NCBI RefSeq assembly: GCF_018873765.1
Contig: NC_057916.1
Location: 25,467,001 to 25,531,000 of the forward strand
Reading direction: 5' to 3'
Source: Telopea speciosissima
Taxonomy: Eukaryota > Streptophyta > Magnoliopsida > Proteales > Proteaceae
Length of the DNA stretch: 64,000 bases
The position numbers and the translations under genes were made by a program. Of the stretch, positions 27,801 to 39,700 are shown piece after piece. A model generated the notes under the pieces. The model saw nothing but the letters and a program-made list of their open reading frames with translations. It was not told the DNA's origin and ran no database searches. Each line of letters begins with the position of its first letter. Positions within the stretch are counted from its first letter, which is position 1.

Positions 27801-30800
27801 GTATCAAACAGAATCCTGAAGATTATATAGAAGCGGAATCCTTGATTAAAGAGGCAATTCAATAGCTGGTTGCGAAGGAAGAGAGAGAGAGAGAGTGTTA
27901 TGATATTGAACTAACCTAAAGTAGGGCTTAGCTTCCAGTTGTGATTGGAGTGACTTAAACTATCTTCCTCACTTCACCTCATCACCGTGACCCACTTCCT
28001 TTCCAAGACTCCCAAAAACGAAACCCATCTTCCTCACTTCACTTCACCTCAACTCAGACGATCTTAATCCCTTCTTCTTTCTTATCTTTTCTGGGTCTCT
28101 TCTGTTTGTCCAAATTCACCATAATTCTTCTTCGTTGGGAACACCCAGATCAAGAATGTGGTGGTTTATTTCTCTGGTGACCTTTCCGAGGAGATACGTC
28201 AGATTCGGGAAGCCATTGAAGGTCTGGATGTTGGCATTCTCATTAACAACGTCGACGTTTCCTAACCATATGCAAGGTTCTTTCATGGTGGCAGCGGTGG
28301 CTATGAAAGTGAAAGTGGTGGTGGCGGTGGTGGATACAGCCGTGGTGGCGGCGGCATTTTCTAGAGATGTTTTTAGGGTTTTGATATTGTTAGAGGGTAT
28401 TATTGGAATATCACAAATATATGGGTATTTTGGGGTTTTACTGAATATATTTAGGATGATGTCACCACTTAACAGCTATTTTTAACGGAATGGGTACAAT
28501 TGATAGAATCTTGGGAATGCAAGGGAGGGGAGAATCACTACTCAAAACCCAGGAGAGGGGTTTGTCATTAGAGCATAATCGAGGGGAGGAGAGAGTAATT
28601 TACTCAAATATTAAATATCAGACGCCAAATCATAAATAATATCATACCTGAAAATGAGAAAATCAGGGCTATTTTTTTGCTATATTTCAAGAAAATGAAG
28701 CATAACTAATTAACTATGGTAGCACATACCCTAAAACTTTAGCATTTATTATCAATTTATACCTTTCCAGCTCCAGAGCAGTTTGGACATCTTTGAGTTG
28801 TAGGTGCACACAATGGACGATCTGAATCATTGGATGTTGAAATTGGTTCAATGCTCAAACATACTCCACAAGCAGAACACCGGGCACAAGCCAAGTATCC
28901 TGCAGTCAATGGGAACATACAACCGTTCACATGTGAGAGCGGTCCAAAGAAATACAAAGACGATCACCATAAATGTGAAGCAGTTCATCTGTGAGAATAG
29001 ACCAGGGTGTTCGATCCACCAAGTAAAACTACTCCATTAGCTTACAGCATTTAAAGGAAACGAAATGAATTGAATATAGTAAGCTTTCTGGTGCAACTGC
29101 AAAATGGGCAACTTGTTTCTTTGGATGAACCAAAAATTCTTTTAAACCAGTTTATGCATACCAGTTCCATGGCAGTACTTGCATCTTTTCTTCTCTTGTT
29201 GTTCAACATTATTGGCTTCAATTAACATCAAAGCTGAAATAACACCCACAGCCCCACCAGAAAAGGATGCTACAATCGGATCAACCTGACTAGATCATAG
29301 TTCAACAAGAGCAATTCAGCCTAATAAACACTGACTACAAGTATTGCACTCTAGTATAAAAAAATCTTATGAAACAATAAAAAGAAAATCCCCAAGAAAT
29401 AAAATAGGAGAGAAAATTGAATATCTTTCTTTATCTTTACAAAAGAAAAAAAGGGAGATGTTAACTGTGACACGTTCACTAAAAAAAAATCCAAAGCCAA
29501 ATTATGAGCAATTAGTAGATACTGAGTCATTATAATATAATGAACTGAATTTCAATAAATACCTTAATTGCAGCGGCAAATGCATGTTGCGTATAAAATC
29601 TTCATATGAGGTGCCTCCTACACCTAGTTTCAGCTCCAGCTGCCACAGAAAACAGATGAATCTAACAAATGCCACTTTCAGAGCACAAAAAAGATTGTAA
29701 AGACCGAGTTAAGAGAATCTACATTGATTATTATAAAGGATATGTTTATCGTGTTCCATGCTTCAAGCTCAAAACATGGGAAAAATAAATCTGATTAAAC
29801 AATGTTGGAATCATAATTAGATTTCCTATGGTGGACCAGTAAACTGACATATCCCAAGATTAAAAGTTGTCCATAAGCCAGTACTCACCACCAACAGTAT
29901 AGATTACCAATTCATCCAGCAGGCAGTTACAACTCTAAACACCAATAAATGTGATGGATAGGATTTAATATTGGTTTCAAATGATAGGCACCTTTTCCAA
30001 AACCTTCCTCTCTTTCAAGGGGAGTAAGGCAAGAGATGGAATGCTTGCGCTGTACCCCACTTCTTTTCACTGCCAAAAACATGAAGGACATTCTGCCTTC
30101 TTTCTTCAATGCAACCCGCCAACTTCAGCCATGGAATCTTAAGTTTAAACTTAAAATCCAAATATCCTCTTTTAGTGTGAAATTTTAATATCAACTATGG
30201 AATATTGAGAAGTGCTCATGCACGACTGGGAGTTGGTAGGCAAATATTTTACAGCATCACAGATTTGTATTTCAGGCAACTAAAATGGATCATAATTCTA
30301 GTTTTGTTGGGATCTAGCAGTACAGAACCTTCTTTCGTGCACTTTTTGTGGCCTTTATCAGCCTTTATAGAATTGTGAGGCTGCTTCTTTATCTTTTTTG
30401 GATGGGGGGGGGGGGGGGGAGGGTAGGGGATCCTACCTTCTGATAAACTTCTTTAAATTATCAATAATACATTAAATTCACGTGTCAGATTTATATATCT
30501 TTCTAATATTCTCTAATCTTTTTTAATTTTCCATCGAGTATGGGGTTTTTTAATAATATTTTAGTAATATTGCTTTGACTTTTGCAAAACACAACAGTGG
30601 AATCATGTCAGATTGGAACCAAACTCCCCATTGATCTAATGACCAGTAGAGTAGAGTTCACAAAACCATATTTGTAACGACAAAAGAAAATATTATCATT
30701 TCTATTTTAATTCATATTTGAAGTATATTTTAATATAAATAATTGACTGATGCAGAGGGCATTGATTTCATTTAAAAATCTGAAATTTGAAACTTTATCC

Positions 30801-31588
30801 ACTTGTCCCTCTTTGACCCTCTTTTAAAGAGCTATGGAGAGCCAAAACGGTTCCCTCACACTCGTTGCGTAGGCTTTCTATTTGATTACTGTAAACTGGA
30901 ATACCATTTCCTGACACTTGGTCTACAGGCATTCTGTTCAATTATTCAATTGTAACAGACTGGTACAGATCATTGAAACTTATACTTGAGTTATCACTTG
31001 TTTATTAGGTGGACTGCTGTTAAAAAATCCATCAGCATAGGTTTTTCCTTAAGTGTCCTAGCCGCATTTCATTAAAACCCAGTCCCAAAGATCAACATGT
31101 GCAATCATTTCACAATAATTCAATGCAATACCTTGGTTTTGAGGCCAAAGGTCACGATGACAATATGATTTATAACCATCAGAGTTGCATTTTTGCATTT
31201 CTTATCCCATAAGAGAGAGGGGCAAGAAAGAAAAAAAAAGAAGAAAGCTTTTTGCAATTCTACTGAAATTTTCTTGACTACACAGAATAATAAAGACGCA
31301 CTGCAAGTTTCCAAGCAAATTAGAGGTCTGGTTAAAATCTCACAGGAAGCTCATCCAACAATATCCCTGATCCTCTCATCATGAGACAAGCCACAGCTTA
31401 TAAGGGTACAGGTTTAGGGACCCTAGACCCATTTGCAGCTTACGTAAGAAATAAATGGAGAAAAAAAATAGCTCAAAACAGCAATAGATTTCAGGCCAGC
31501 AAATGGAGATAAAAAATAGCTCAAAACAGCAAGAGATTTCAGGCCAGCAAATGGAGAAGCAAACAAAGGCAGATTAAAAAAATTAAAA

Positions 31589-31619
<31 letters not shown>

Positions 31620-34600
31620 TAAGTGGAGAAGCATCAACAGAAAGAAAACAGAGATAAAAATAGCTCAAAACAGCAAGAGATTTCAGGCCAGCAAATGGAG
31701 AAGCAAACAAAGGAAGATAAAAAATAAGAGATCAAGAACCAAGATAAAAGCGAAAATCTACAACCAGAGGATGCAGCAGTAAAACAGATACGTATCAACA
31801 CAAAGATAAACAGCAGAACAAACAGCCTAAGGAAAAGTAAACAAGACTCTAAATGGTGTTCAGATACGTCGTACAACCAGGGCCAGTATGCACTAGCCAC
31901 AAGCAGGTGGAACAGAGGTGAAATGCACGAACACCACGTCTCACAGCTGGCGCAAGGCAAGGTGATGTAAATCATCCTCAAAGGCTAGCTCCATTCTTGC
32001 ACTGGATCAGAAAATAACAAAGGCCAGCAGCGATCCGCTCCTAGAAAACAGGTCACTCGGCGTCGGAGCTCTCTGAAGTCTTAGAGAGAAATACACAGTT
32101 CTGTCATGGATCACTTTCTCTAAAACCCTTGGTTTCTTTTACCAGAAACAACTGGACTTGCAAACCATTATATTAGACTCAATTAAACAAATTGATTGGA
32201 ACGATATTACTTCTCCTGAGAAAGTACAAAGCTTTCTTCAGATTTCTGAATGCATTGAAGACCATCTTAAAGATCCCCTCTTCTTTAAAATCAGAAAAAT
32301 ATGCCTATACAAAAAGGCCCAAGAAATCCTTCCCCGAGAAGTCTTCCCAATGATACAAAGTCATTGTAACGAAGAACAATACCAGCGCTATAAAAGCTTT
32401 ATGCTGGAATTCCCAAAAAATATTATGAGAACACATCATCAACAGCACCGTCTGATCTTTTACCCCGGACACGAACCCTGGAGTATTGCTGCTGTTGAAT
32501 GGGGACTCGTAGGTCAACTAGTCTTCTCTAGTGACTGTACATCCGTCCTTGACCAATTGCCCATGATGATCAGAACAATGGTCGTCCATGCTACCGCAAA
32601 TTGGAGATTCTCAGGTGGACTCAAATTCACCATTACCAATACTTTGGGATGGCGACATAGAGAACGCTTCTACCAGCCATATCAGATTTGGCACCTACAA
32701 CCAGCGTCCTATTACACAGTTCAAGAACCAGCCCTCATCACCGATGAAGACGAAGCAGCTACCATAACCAACCATTTCATCCATGCTGATCAGCTGTACA
32801 AATAGTCCCTCATTGCTCTACACAAAGAAACATTGACACTCATCTTCCCCAATGGATGCTCTAAGTACCGTTACCTTGTCTTAGACGGCCGACGAATCTT
32901 CGTCACCTAATTTCTCATGGATTACGAGATCCCTTGTGAAATTGCCGCCGCCTCCTATGAGTTAGTCCAGAATCTGTAGACACTCACTCTGTTAGATGTC
33001 CCGGCTACTCTCCTTGCTGAAGTCGAAGAAGCCCTGGAAGAAATGGCTGCCGAAAACCTCTCTCCAGTCCGCTCCGATTTTCAAATGGATTCGGATGAAC
33101 TCAACAACGGATCCGATTCGTTAGTGGACCCCAGCAGTGGACCTCTCCAGCCGACGTCTGCCTACGTCACCATGGACCCCATGAACAGTGACCGCCGCCC
33201 TACGTCACTGCTTACGTCACTATTCACTGACGTCACCCCCTACGTCAGCAAGATTCGGATTTTAAATTAAATTTTGAGATCCATCCCCTATATAAGAGAA
33301 GCTCCTCCCTTCTCTAGAGATATAGAATAGATAGCTCTCTTCCGCTCTCCCCTCTCTCTTGTCTTTCTACTCTTTCTACACCCAAAAAGACCCGTAACAG
33401 ATTAGGACGCACAGGAACAAGGCTGAGAAGGGAGCTACCCTGTGATGTCTTGACAGAAGAAAGGCGCACTCGGATCCACGGAGATACAAAAGATGAGTCA
33501 CTAAGTCAATGGAATGCATAAGGAGAAAGGACGCCACACAAGACGACGACCACAGCAGAAGGTCACAGCTACAGACAAAGGATCCCTGAAAACGATATTT
33601 CCGATCCTAACCCCCGCCCCACCCCACCCCTGAACAGAGTTTTTTTTTTTTTTAGTATCCTTAGATTATCCTAGAGATGATATGTGATTAGAGAAAATAC
33701 AAAATAAAACAAAATGAAAAAATGAAGGTTCAATAGAAAGTACCACAATTAAACATGTTCTAAAGTTTCTTATTGGAAATGTTTAAAGAAGTAATAAAAG
33801 TTTATAATTGTTCACTTACTGTTGGAGCAAGAAGACCACCGAATATGATTATCCCAGATATAAATGAAAAGCTTGTTAAGTAGAGCTGTTTCAATGTCTT
33901 TGGTGTCTACTTCAAAGGAAAACATAAAAGTTCACACAAACACCATAAAGAACACAGGTTAGAAACATAATCTAAAAATATAAACATAGAAAAGAGAGAG
34001 AAAGAGAGGACCATGCTAGACTCTCTCTCCCTCCCTCTCTCCCTCCCTCCCTCATGGAAAAGTCTTTGAAAATTACCACATGAGGAAGAAAAGGAATAGA
34101 TGATGGGATTTCAGGCATCTCATTTGCCTCTTCGCTGCTATCATCAATAATCTTGGCATTCTTTATGCGTTGTTGTACTCGTAGTCTTCTAACCTACACA
34201 GAAGATAAACACAGGGACCAAGTGATTAAAAACACTGAACATGAATACAGCTCAAACTGCATGAGAATTAAAACATAGCAAGCCCTCTTATTTATACACT
34301 TTACAATAAAAAAGTACTTAGAAATACCACAAGGAAAAAATTCCAGAAATCCACCTCTTCCATTAGGAGAAAGATCTTGTTCCGCCTACTCCTTATATTG
34401 TCTTGAATCTCTTGCATCTGCATCTGAACAAAATCTTGAACAGTTTCTGGTCCTTCTATAATACAGAAGCTATTTTTTGGGGAAGTTTTGTACAAGAGAA
34501 GAATTAGTTAGGAAAGTTCTTAAATACAACGACAAAGCAAGAAAAGGACAGAAACAACAAACACTTGTATCATTCAGCCAAGGAAAACTGTGAAAACTCT

Positions 34601-35394
34601 CTCTCATTGGATAACATAATTAGAATTTTTACATCACTCAGTTTGTGATTCTATAGTCCTCCTTCAGATATGCATTCACACAATCAAGCCCTAGTATTTC
34701 ACTTTAATAATTTTGTCACTATAGCTATTCCAGTTCGCATTCTTTTTATCAGTACACCGGTAATAACTCACCCAGAACTCAAATATCGGGTAGAGAGAAT
34801 CACATAATCAAGAGTATTGTATCTCCTATACGGATGATTGATGTTACAAACATGTCAAGTATCAGCATAATTTGCAGCTTTCTGCAAGTGCTAAATAACG
34901 GGAAATTGAAAGAATTACTATAAACAGCCTAGGCAGATTAAATTGGAAGAAAAATGTTCTTTATCAAAAAAATGGTAGCAAAATTGTTGCTTAATTATGC
35001 AGTTTCGGAGATAATTCGATTCGTAATAACAAATTGATTATAAAGCAAGGAATAGAAGTTCACCTAAGCGCATCTAATATTTTCGCCACTAGTAAGACGA
35101 AGGAAACAAGAAAAAAGCAAACACTTCTTTCAGCATCAACATAATCCCTAAAACCTAGTAATTTTCGCAAGAAAAAAATAAGTTTCAAGAAATGACAAAC
35201 CTGGAGCTGTTTTCCCGTGAGGAAAAAGAATTAGTGGAGCTCTTTTCGGAACAAAAAATAATTCGTGACCGAAAATTCCTTCCTGAGTAAAAGAGGCATT
35301 TAGTATTCCTATGAGAGAAGAAAGAAGTTTTGGAGGAATCGAGCTTCGAAGGAGAAAGAGATGGAAGATACGAGACGAGAGCAAGCGAGTTCAT
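24842..35394 (-). CDS. ORL: ORANGE-LIKE plastid DnaJ-type zinc-finger protein
   Basis: Plastid membrane protein of the ORANGE family. Family members stabilise phytoene synthase and promote carotenoid build-up and chromoplast formation. Exons: 35201-35394, 34355-34469, 34077-34193, 33820-33906, 29563-29639, 29162-29289, 28763-28899, 24842-24919. They total 933 nt (310 residues), all GT-AG, phases consistent. Residues 1 to about 55 are Ser/Lys/Arg-rich, a likely transit peptide. Next comes [12 protein letters not shown], then [20 protein letters not shown]; this box keeps the Arg whose change to His gives the dominant golden allele in melon ORANGE. Two membrane segments follow ([16 protein letters not shown] and [17 protein letters not shown]), then four CxxCxxxG units ([32 protein letters not shown]) and the end [19 protein letters not shown] after the second unit favours ORANGE-LIKE over ORANGE. 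The introns of 4.2 and 3.8 kb hold the viral-like segment and the MULE. A minus-strand AATAAA lies about 65 bp past the stop. Its upstream neighbour is SNX1. Confidence 0.96.
26112..26640 (-). other. Open but unassigned stretch in last ORANGE-LIKE intron
   Basis: Four minus-strand frames of 70-106 codons overlap here (26111-26323, 26122-26442, 26268-26537, 26369-26620). One encodes a hydrophobic segment ([17 protein letters not shown]) and others basic stretches. A frameshifted gene fragment is possible, but no family was recognised and no splice-supported gene could be built. It may equally be part of the ORANGE-LIKE intron. Confidence 0.3.
28140..28282 (+). pseudogene. Captured fragment of very-long-chain 3-oxoacyl-CoA reductase (KCR)
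   Basis: The + frame from 28140 reads [16 protein letters not shown], then [20 protein letters not shown], an in-frame TAA at 28263-28265, and PYARFFH. This matches the middle of plant KCR1, the microsomal NADPH-dependent reductase of very-long-chain fatty-acid elongation, around the SDR-family NNVG motif (here NNVD). The stop replaces the codon before PYARFF. Only about 47 codons are present, without the cofactor-binding start or the YxxxK catalytic region, so no enzyme can be made. Its place inside a Mutator-like element indicates transposon capture. Confidence 0.8.
28283..28364 (+). pseudogene. Glycine-rich segment fused to the KCR fragment
   Basis: The frame continues directly after PYARFFH into [20 protein letters not shown] and ends at TAG 28362-28364. 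Such Gly/Tyr/Ser tracts are typical of glycine-rich RNA-binding or structural proteins, suggesting capture of a second gene piece. Simple-repeat expansion is an alternative. No RNA-binding domain is visible. Confidence 0.5.
29640..31466 (-). other. ORANGE-LIKE intron 4, 3' part, nothing recognised
   Basis: AT-rich intron sequence with a G run on the + strand at about 30403-30420. No coding or element signature was seen. Confidence 0.5.
31467..31720 (+). repeat. Three copies of a 45-60 bp unit in ORANGE-LIKE intron 4
   Basis: The unit containing ATAGCTCAAAACAGCAA, AGATTTCAGGCCAGCAAA and TGGAGAAGCAAACAAAGG is found at about 31467-31510, 31513-31574 and 31656-31720. An AT microsatellite (about 31598-31621) separates copies two and three. 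The origin is unknown. The array lies just left of the pararetrovirus-like segment. Confidence 0.85.
32077..33270 (+). pseudogene. Decayed ORF of a pararetrovirus-like (Caulimoviridae) segment
   Basis: One + frame is open from 32077 to a TAG at 32803-32805. It then carries on in the same frame through two further stops (TAA near 32908, TAG near 32977) to 33270, so a product of about 390 codons is broken by three nonsense changes. The first 240 codons have strong protein-like composition. I could not assign a known domain. The assignment to an endogenous pararetrovirus rests on position: the frame runs straight into a compact promoter with TGACG motifs and a TATA box, the arrangement at the 3' end of Caulimoviridae genomes, where the last ORF precedes the pregenomic RNA promoter. 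Florendovirus-type second ORFs of unknown function have this place. No reverse transcriptase is present. Confidence in the viral origin is moderate. Confidence 0.55.
33151..33321 (+). promoter_or_regulatory. Pararetrovirus-type promoter: TGACG cluster and TATA box
   Basis: Five ACGTCA motifs (TGACG on one strand or the other) lie within 85 bp: near 33164, 33202, 33214, 33230 and 33242. One is the full palindrome TGACGTCA. About 45 bp downstream is TATATAAG (33289-33296), with predicted initiation near 33320. Paired TGACG motifs plus TATATAAG are the as-1/TATA design of caulimovirus full-length-RNA promoters, bound by TGA-type bZIP factors. The cluster overlaps the end of the decayed ORF. It points antisense to ORANGE-LIKE from inside its fourth intron. 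Confidence 0.7.
33322..33620 (+). other. Possible viral leader sequence
   Basis: CT-rich start (CTCTCTTCCGCTCTCC) followed by GA-rich DNA that differs from the flanking AT-rich intron. It would be the RNA leader downstream of the promoter. No tRNA-Met primer-binding motif was found before the sequence returns to ordinary intron at about 33620. The right boundary is uncertain. Confidence 0.35.
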
Positions 35395-36770
35395 CTTCGT
35401 CCACTTTGGTGCCTGGCATGGACAGAGAGTGCAAAAGAAATTGAGGAATTATTAATAGGGAAAATTGAGGGGATAAAGATCCGGGAAAATCTGATTGTAA
35501 CCGAGATAGATTCTTGTATCGAACTTTCTTTGCCCCCGGGGTCATGTTACTTATTACAAGTTACAACGTAAAACCTCCTTTTGTTAGGGTCATTTTTTAG
35601 GAATTTTGTTACAGCTCTGTGTTATTTTTCCTTTAATTTTTCTGTTCATTCTAAGACTTTTCTATCATATATATTTCTTTTTCTTTTTTTTGGTAATAAA
35701 AAAAATCGTATATATTTCGTTTTCAAATTTTATTTTCATCATTTGGTTTTGATTTCCTAATGTTTTGATAATATCTTCTTGATGTTGTACATTATTTTAT
35801 CGCACTTTCATGGTTTTTCACTGCTGAATTTCATATAATAGTGTCTTTTCTCCTACCATTTTCTGTTTTTTCACATGTCGGGCAAGATTTCACGGGTATT
35901 TTGGTTATTCTGGCATGTGCACGGATTTAAGAGTCTTTATCATTTTTGGACCGAGTTTTCTTCCATCTCCATTCACCGTGGAGCGGGAGAAGACGAAAAA
36001 GGATATTTTGGAAGATACTAAAATCCTAGGAGGGGTTTGTGAATCCTAGAATAATGGGTGAACCTTCTGTATTTCATACTATAAACTTCCAACACATGTT
36101 CAATGTCTAACCCTCATGTTTTGATAATGATATGTCACGTTCATGTTACAACCCTGGTTCGGTCTATGGTTATCGAAAATCAAAACCACATGGTTAGGAC
36201 GAACTAGATGTAGAGAGAATATTACACTCACAATCTGTTGGTCAGATGGAAGGGTTTTGCCAGTGTTTGAAGGTGTGAACCCAAAGCAGCATAGAATTTC
36301 CATAAACCTTTCACAGATGAGTGCAATGCATGAGGAACAAGTGGATCAAATGGTATCCTGATGTGTTCTGCCTATAAGTTGTGAAGACCTATATGGTAAA
36401 CTTGCTTTGATGATTTTGTTATGGAGTGCCAAAGATGGGGAAATGCACATGCATTATATTGATAGATGGATGGATCAGTGATTATCTTCAAAAACAGAAA
36501 ACAAAAGAAGCAACCCATTTGTTGTTCAACTTTGTACAAGGATCTTCATGGATAAGGAAAGAATTGGAAATTTGATTTGTATACAGTAAACTAGACGGAC
36601 TAGCAAGCATGTTTATTGAGCTTGTCTTCTGTATAAGTTACAAAATGGGCAAGAGCCCACACTTACTTATGGTGTAATTACAGAACTCTCAGAAGCAAAT
36701 CTTTTACAAAGAAAGAGGGGTTCGTTCAGAGCAAAGAAATTTTAAGCATTTGCGGTGCTCATTATGAGCT
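35395..36770. other. Intergenic: ORANGE-LIKE promoter side and SNX1 3' UTR
   Basis: No gene was recognised. The left part must contain the ORANGE-LIKE promoter and 5' UTR. The right part holds the SNX1 3' UTR, with a minus-strand AATAAA at 36612-36617, about 155 bases past the stop codon. The spacing of 1.4 kb between the two genes is small compared with their introns. Confidence 0.6.
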
Positions 36771-39700
36771 TCATGCATGGGAGGAAGAACAAGCTTCAAG
36801 CTTGGGAAGGAGACTGCGCCAGGCATCTGCAATATCATTTGCCAGCTTTGCTTGTCCCTTCGCAAATTCATGGAAAGTAATTCCCATGTCATACGTTTTC
36901 TGCTCTTGGAAGCGCACAATCTCTTCACTCATTAGCCGCACTATTGTTTCAAATCTACGGGTTGCTTCCTCACTCTCTGCCTTCAACTGCATCAAAAGGT
37001 CAATATCAGTTTGAGTAGCAAAATTCTGGAATCTCTGGTAATTGCATGCACAATTCTAATTATTTTTTTGGGGAAAGGGGGGGGGGGGGGGGGGGAAGGA
37101 AGAAAAGAAGAGTACCCACCTCTTTATATTCAAGCTCAGCTTCTCCTACTCTGTCTGACCTTGTTAGCATCAGCCTGTCACTGTAAACCACGCCACCCAC
37201 AAAGAAAAAAAAAAAGATGAAGTTTAATATCATTTGTGACTATAAATAGCTTCAAGCTCAAACAATTGGAGCAAAGCTTGACGGTCAACAGATGGAAAAG
37301 AACTGTTGTTGATCAGAACATATGTATATGCTTCAGTTTATTCTGTGGGTCTTCTAAACAAGGGATTTTCTTATTGACAACTCTTCATGAGTCAAATAAT
37401 TTATAACCTTATTTCTTTGCCCTCTTAGTTTAGCACACATTTACCTTTTTCAATAGGGGGAAACTTGTCATTTCACATGTGTACTCGAAAAGCATGTAAG
37501 ACAATCACAACTTTTGAAAATGACATGATAAAGCACTTTCATATAATATTGAAAACCCTCCTTTGCCCGACTTAAAAAATTCTTGGAAATAAGACAAGGG
37601 GTGATCAAGGTGTCATTCAGAAAATCCTCTAAATAAATTTTATAAAAAATAGAAGGCTCTGAGGACCATGGTTTCAAAAGGCTCTTGATTAATTCAAGTG
37701 GCACAACCACAAACAAAAATGTCATTCCAATGGCAAGAACAAGTGAAATAGAAAAATGGAATGCCTATCCGAAATCATACAGGTTTATCTCCTTCAGCTT
37801 AATTGTTTCAGCCAGTTCGCACTGTTGCTTGAAAGCACTTGCTCTCTCAGCAATCGTACCCTGCAATGGAAAAATGGGTGCAGAAATGTTATACTTACTA
37901 TGACAAACATAGAAAATATTCCAAAACACCAAGCAAGATTTTGACCATAAAACTGCAATATTAACTAGGGATTGAGTTCCCTGTACGGTTGCGTAGTGAA
38001 TGCTAGTGTCTCCCTGTGTCTATCTCTCTCCTTCCACAATAGGGGGGAGGCGCTAGAGTACGCTACACAGCCTGGCAGCGTTCTTTCTCCCTATTAACTA
38101 TTATCAATTTCCAATCCCAGAGATCTCCACAAAATTACCATTTGAATCATAAAATTCGGACTGGTACAAACAGGTGACTAGATAAATTTGAGAGCTGTAT
38201 ACAACCTCACCTTAATAGATTGCACTGCACGGACATAATCTTTTAAAGGTTCTTCAAAATTCATTAGAAGGTTGTGAGCCTACATCATTATCACTGGGAT
38301 TAGTCACATGATGGTAAAGAAGTTCCAAAGACCAGGAATGTAAATAACACCAACAAACATCAAGGATTGAATGTTGCAAGCAAGCTTACCTCCCTCTGCA
38401 GCTTACTTGATAGCATTTCCGATTTTGCTCCAAGCTCAGAAAATGCTTTTCCAAGAGACTGTCCTTCACAAGCACCCAAGAGCTTGATTGCTTTCCCAAA
38501 GTCTGACAATGACTGCCCCAACTCTGTGAAAACAGACAGATAAGATAAATAAAACTCATATATTTACTTCCACCTGCATATGAGGAAATATTGAATGAAA
38601 GACAAAACTAGAAACCATCAAAGAATATTGAGAACTTTCTAAAACCACATTCAAAGTTCTCACTACCTCTGTGCCTCTTTACCAGACGAAAAGCATGCTT
38701 CTGCGCCTCAGCTAAGTGATCTTCCAGCTCAAAGATGTAATGTTTAAGCTTCTCATATTCAGGGTTTGATTCTTCGACTGGTTTTTCTTTTCCAAGGACA
38801 ACATCACTTACTTTATTCTGCACATCCTGACAAAGATTGAGACAAAGTCACAAAAGTGTCAATTTCTGTTCAAAATCGTCCTGGTAAAAATGGTAATTCC
38901 AATTTCGGAGGAAATTAAGAAACCTTACCATGTCAATGATAGCCCCACTGATTATTATCTTTTTTATTCATTTGATTAAATGGTTGTGATCACAAACTAA
39001 AACACATAGATTTGCTTTAAGCATGGGCATCATTTTTGTGCCTTTGTGATCTTTCATACCATATTTAATGGAACCAATGTAAAAAGGACAAAGATGTGTA
39101 CTTTGGCGTCAACACAACAATCCCTGAAACTCACCATTATTTAAGTATACAATGGTTACATCCTTCCCATGTGCAATCTCTTCATTCCAGTACTACTCTT
39201 TCTACAGGCACTACCTACTTTCATTTTCAAGGGTGGGAAGGGTGTAGACACGGACCTTTATCCCCTGAGGTTCGCTGACCGGTACGGTTGTGCGGTTCTT
39301 CTCATAGGGGGGCTGAAATGACCATTTCACCCCCTGACCGAACACATTGCCCGGGTGGGGTCCACCCCCCTTTTATTAGAGGCATTAGGGAACCATACCG
39401 GGCAGGGGAACCGCAGGTCATAAAAATTCGTGTAGACACATTAAGTCCGGTAGTTTGGGAATGTCAGTGTCTGGTATATAGGGGTACAGCGAGAAAATGA
39501 AAATTAGGCATCCCCAAGTCACGTCAAATGGAACTCTAGACCCAGGAAGGCGGGACTGAACAAGGTTCTCTACCCTAACCATGGAGGGCAAGAGACAATA
39601 TTTTAAGATGCACCTATCAGTATCTGGTCCTTCAGGAAATCACTTTTGTACAGCATCAGAGAGATAACTAATGTTAGATCCATCAAATTTCCACATCCAA

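Larger units (their letters stand above)
26908..28605 (+). mobile_element. Mutator-like element (Pack-MULE candidate), 1.7 kb
   Basis: Terminal inverted repeats of about 140 bp at 26908-27050 and 28450-28605 both begin GAGTAAATTACTC and share CCCCTCGATTATGCTCTAAT, with roughly 85% identity by eye. A perfect 9-bp duplication AAATATTAA flanks it (26899-26907 and 28606-28614). Long TIRs plus a 9-bp duplication define Mutator-like elements. No transposase was seen. Instead the interior contains a piece of a host-type ketoacyl reductase gene (28140-28282) joined to a glycine-rich segment, and 27200-28130 holds unassigned sequence. It sits in the last intron of ORANGE-LIKE, in antisense orientation for the captured fragment. 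Confidence 0.92.

Noticed and set aside
31634-31981. Minus-strand frame of 115 codons rich in Cys, Leu and Phe
   Set aside because: It overlaps the triple repeat and has no signature; composition is that of the reverse of an A/G-rich tract.
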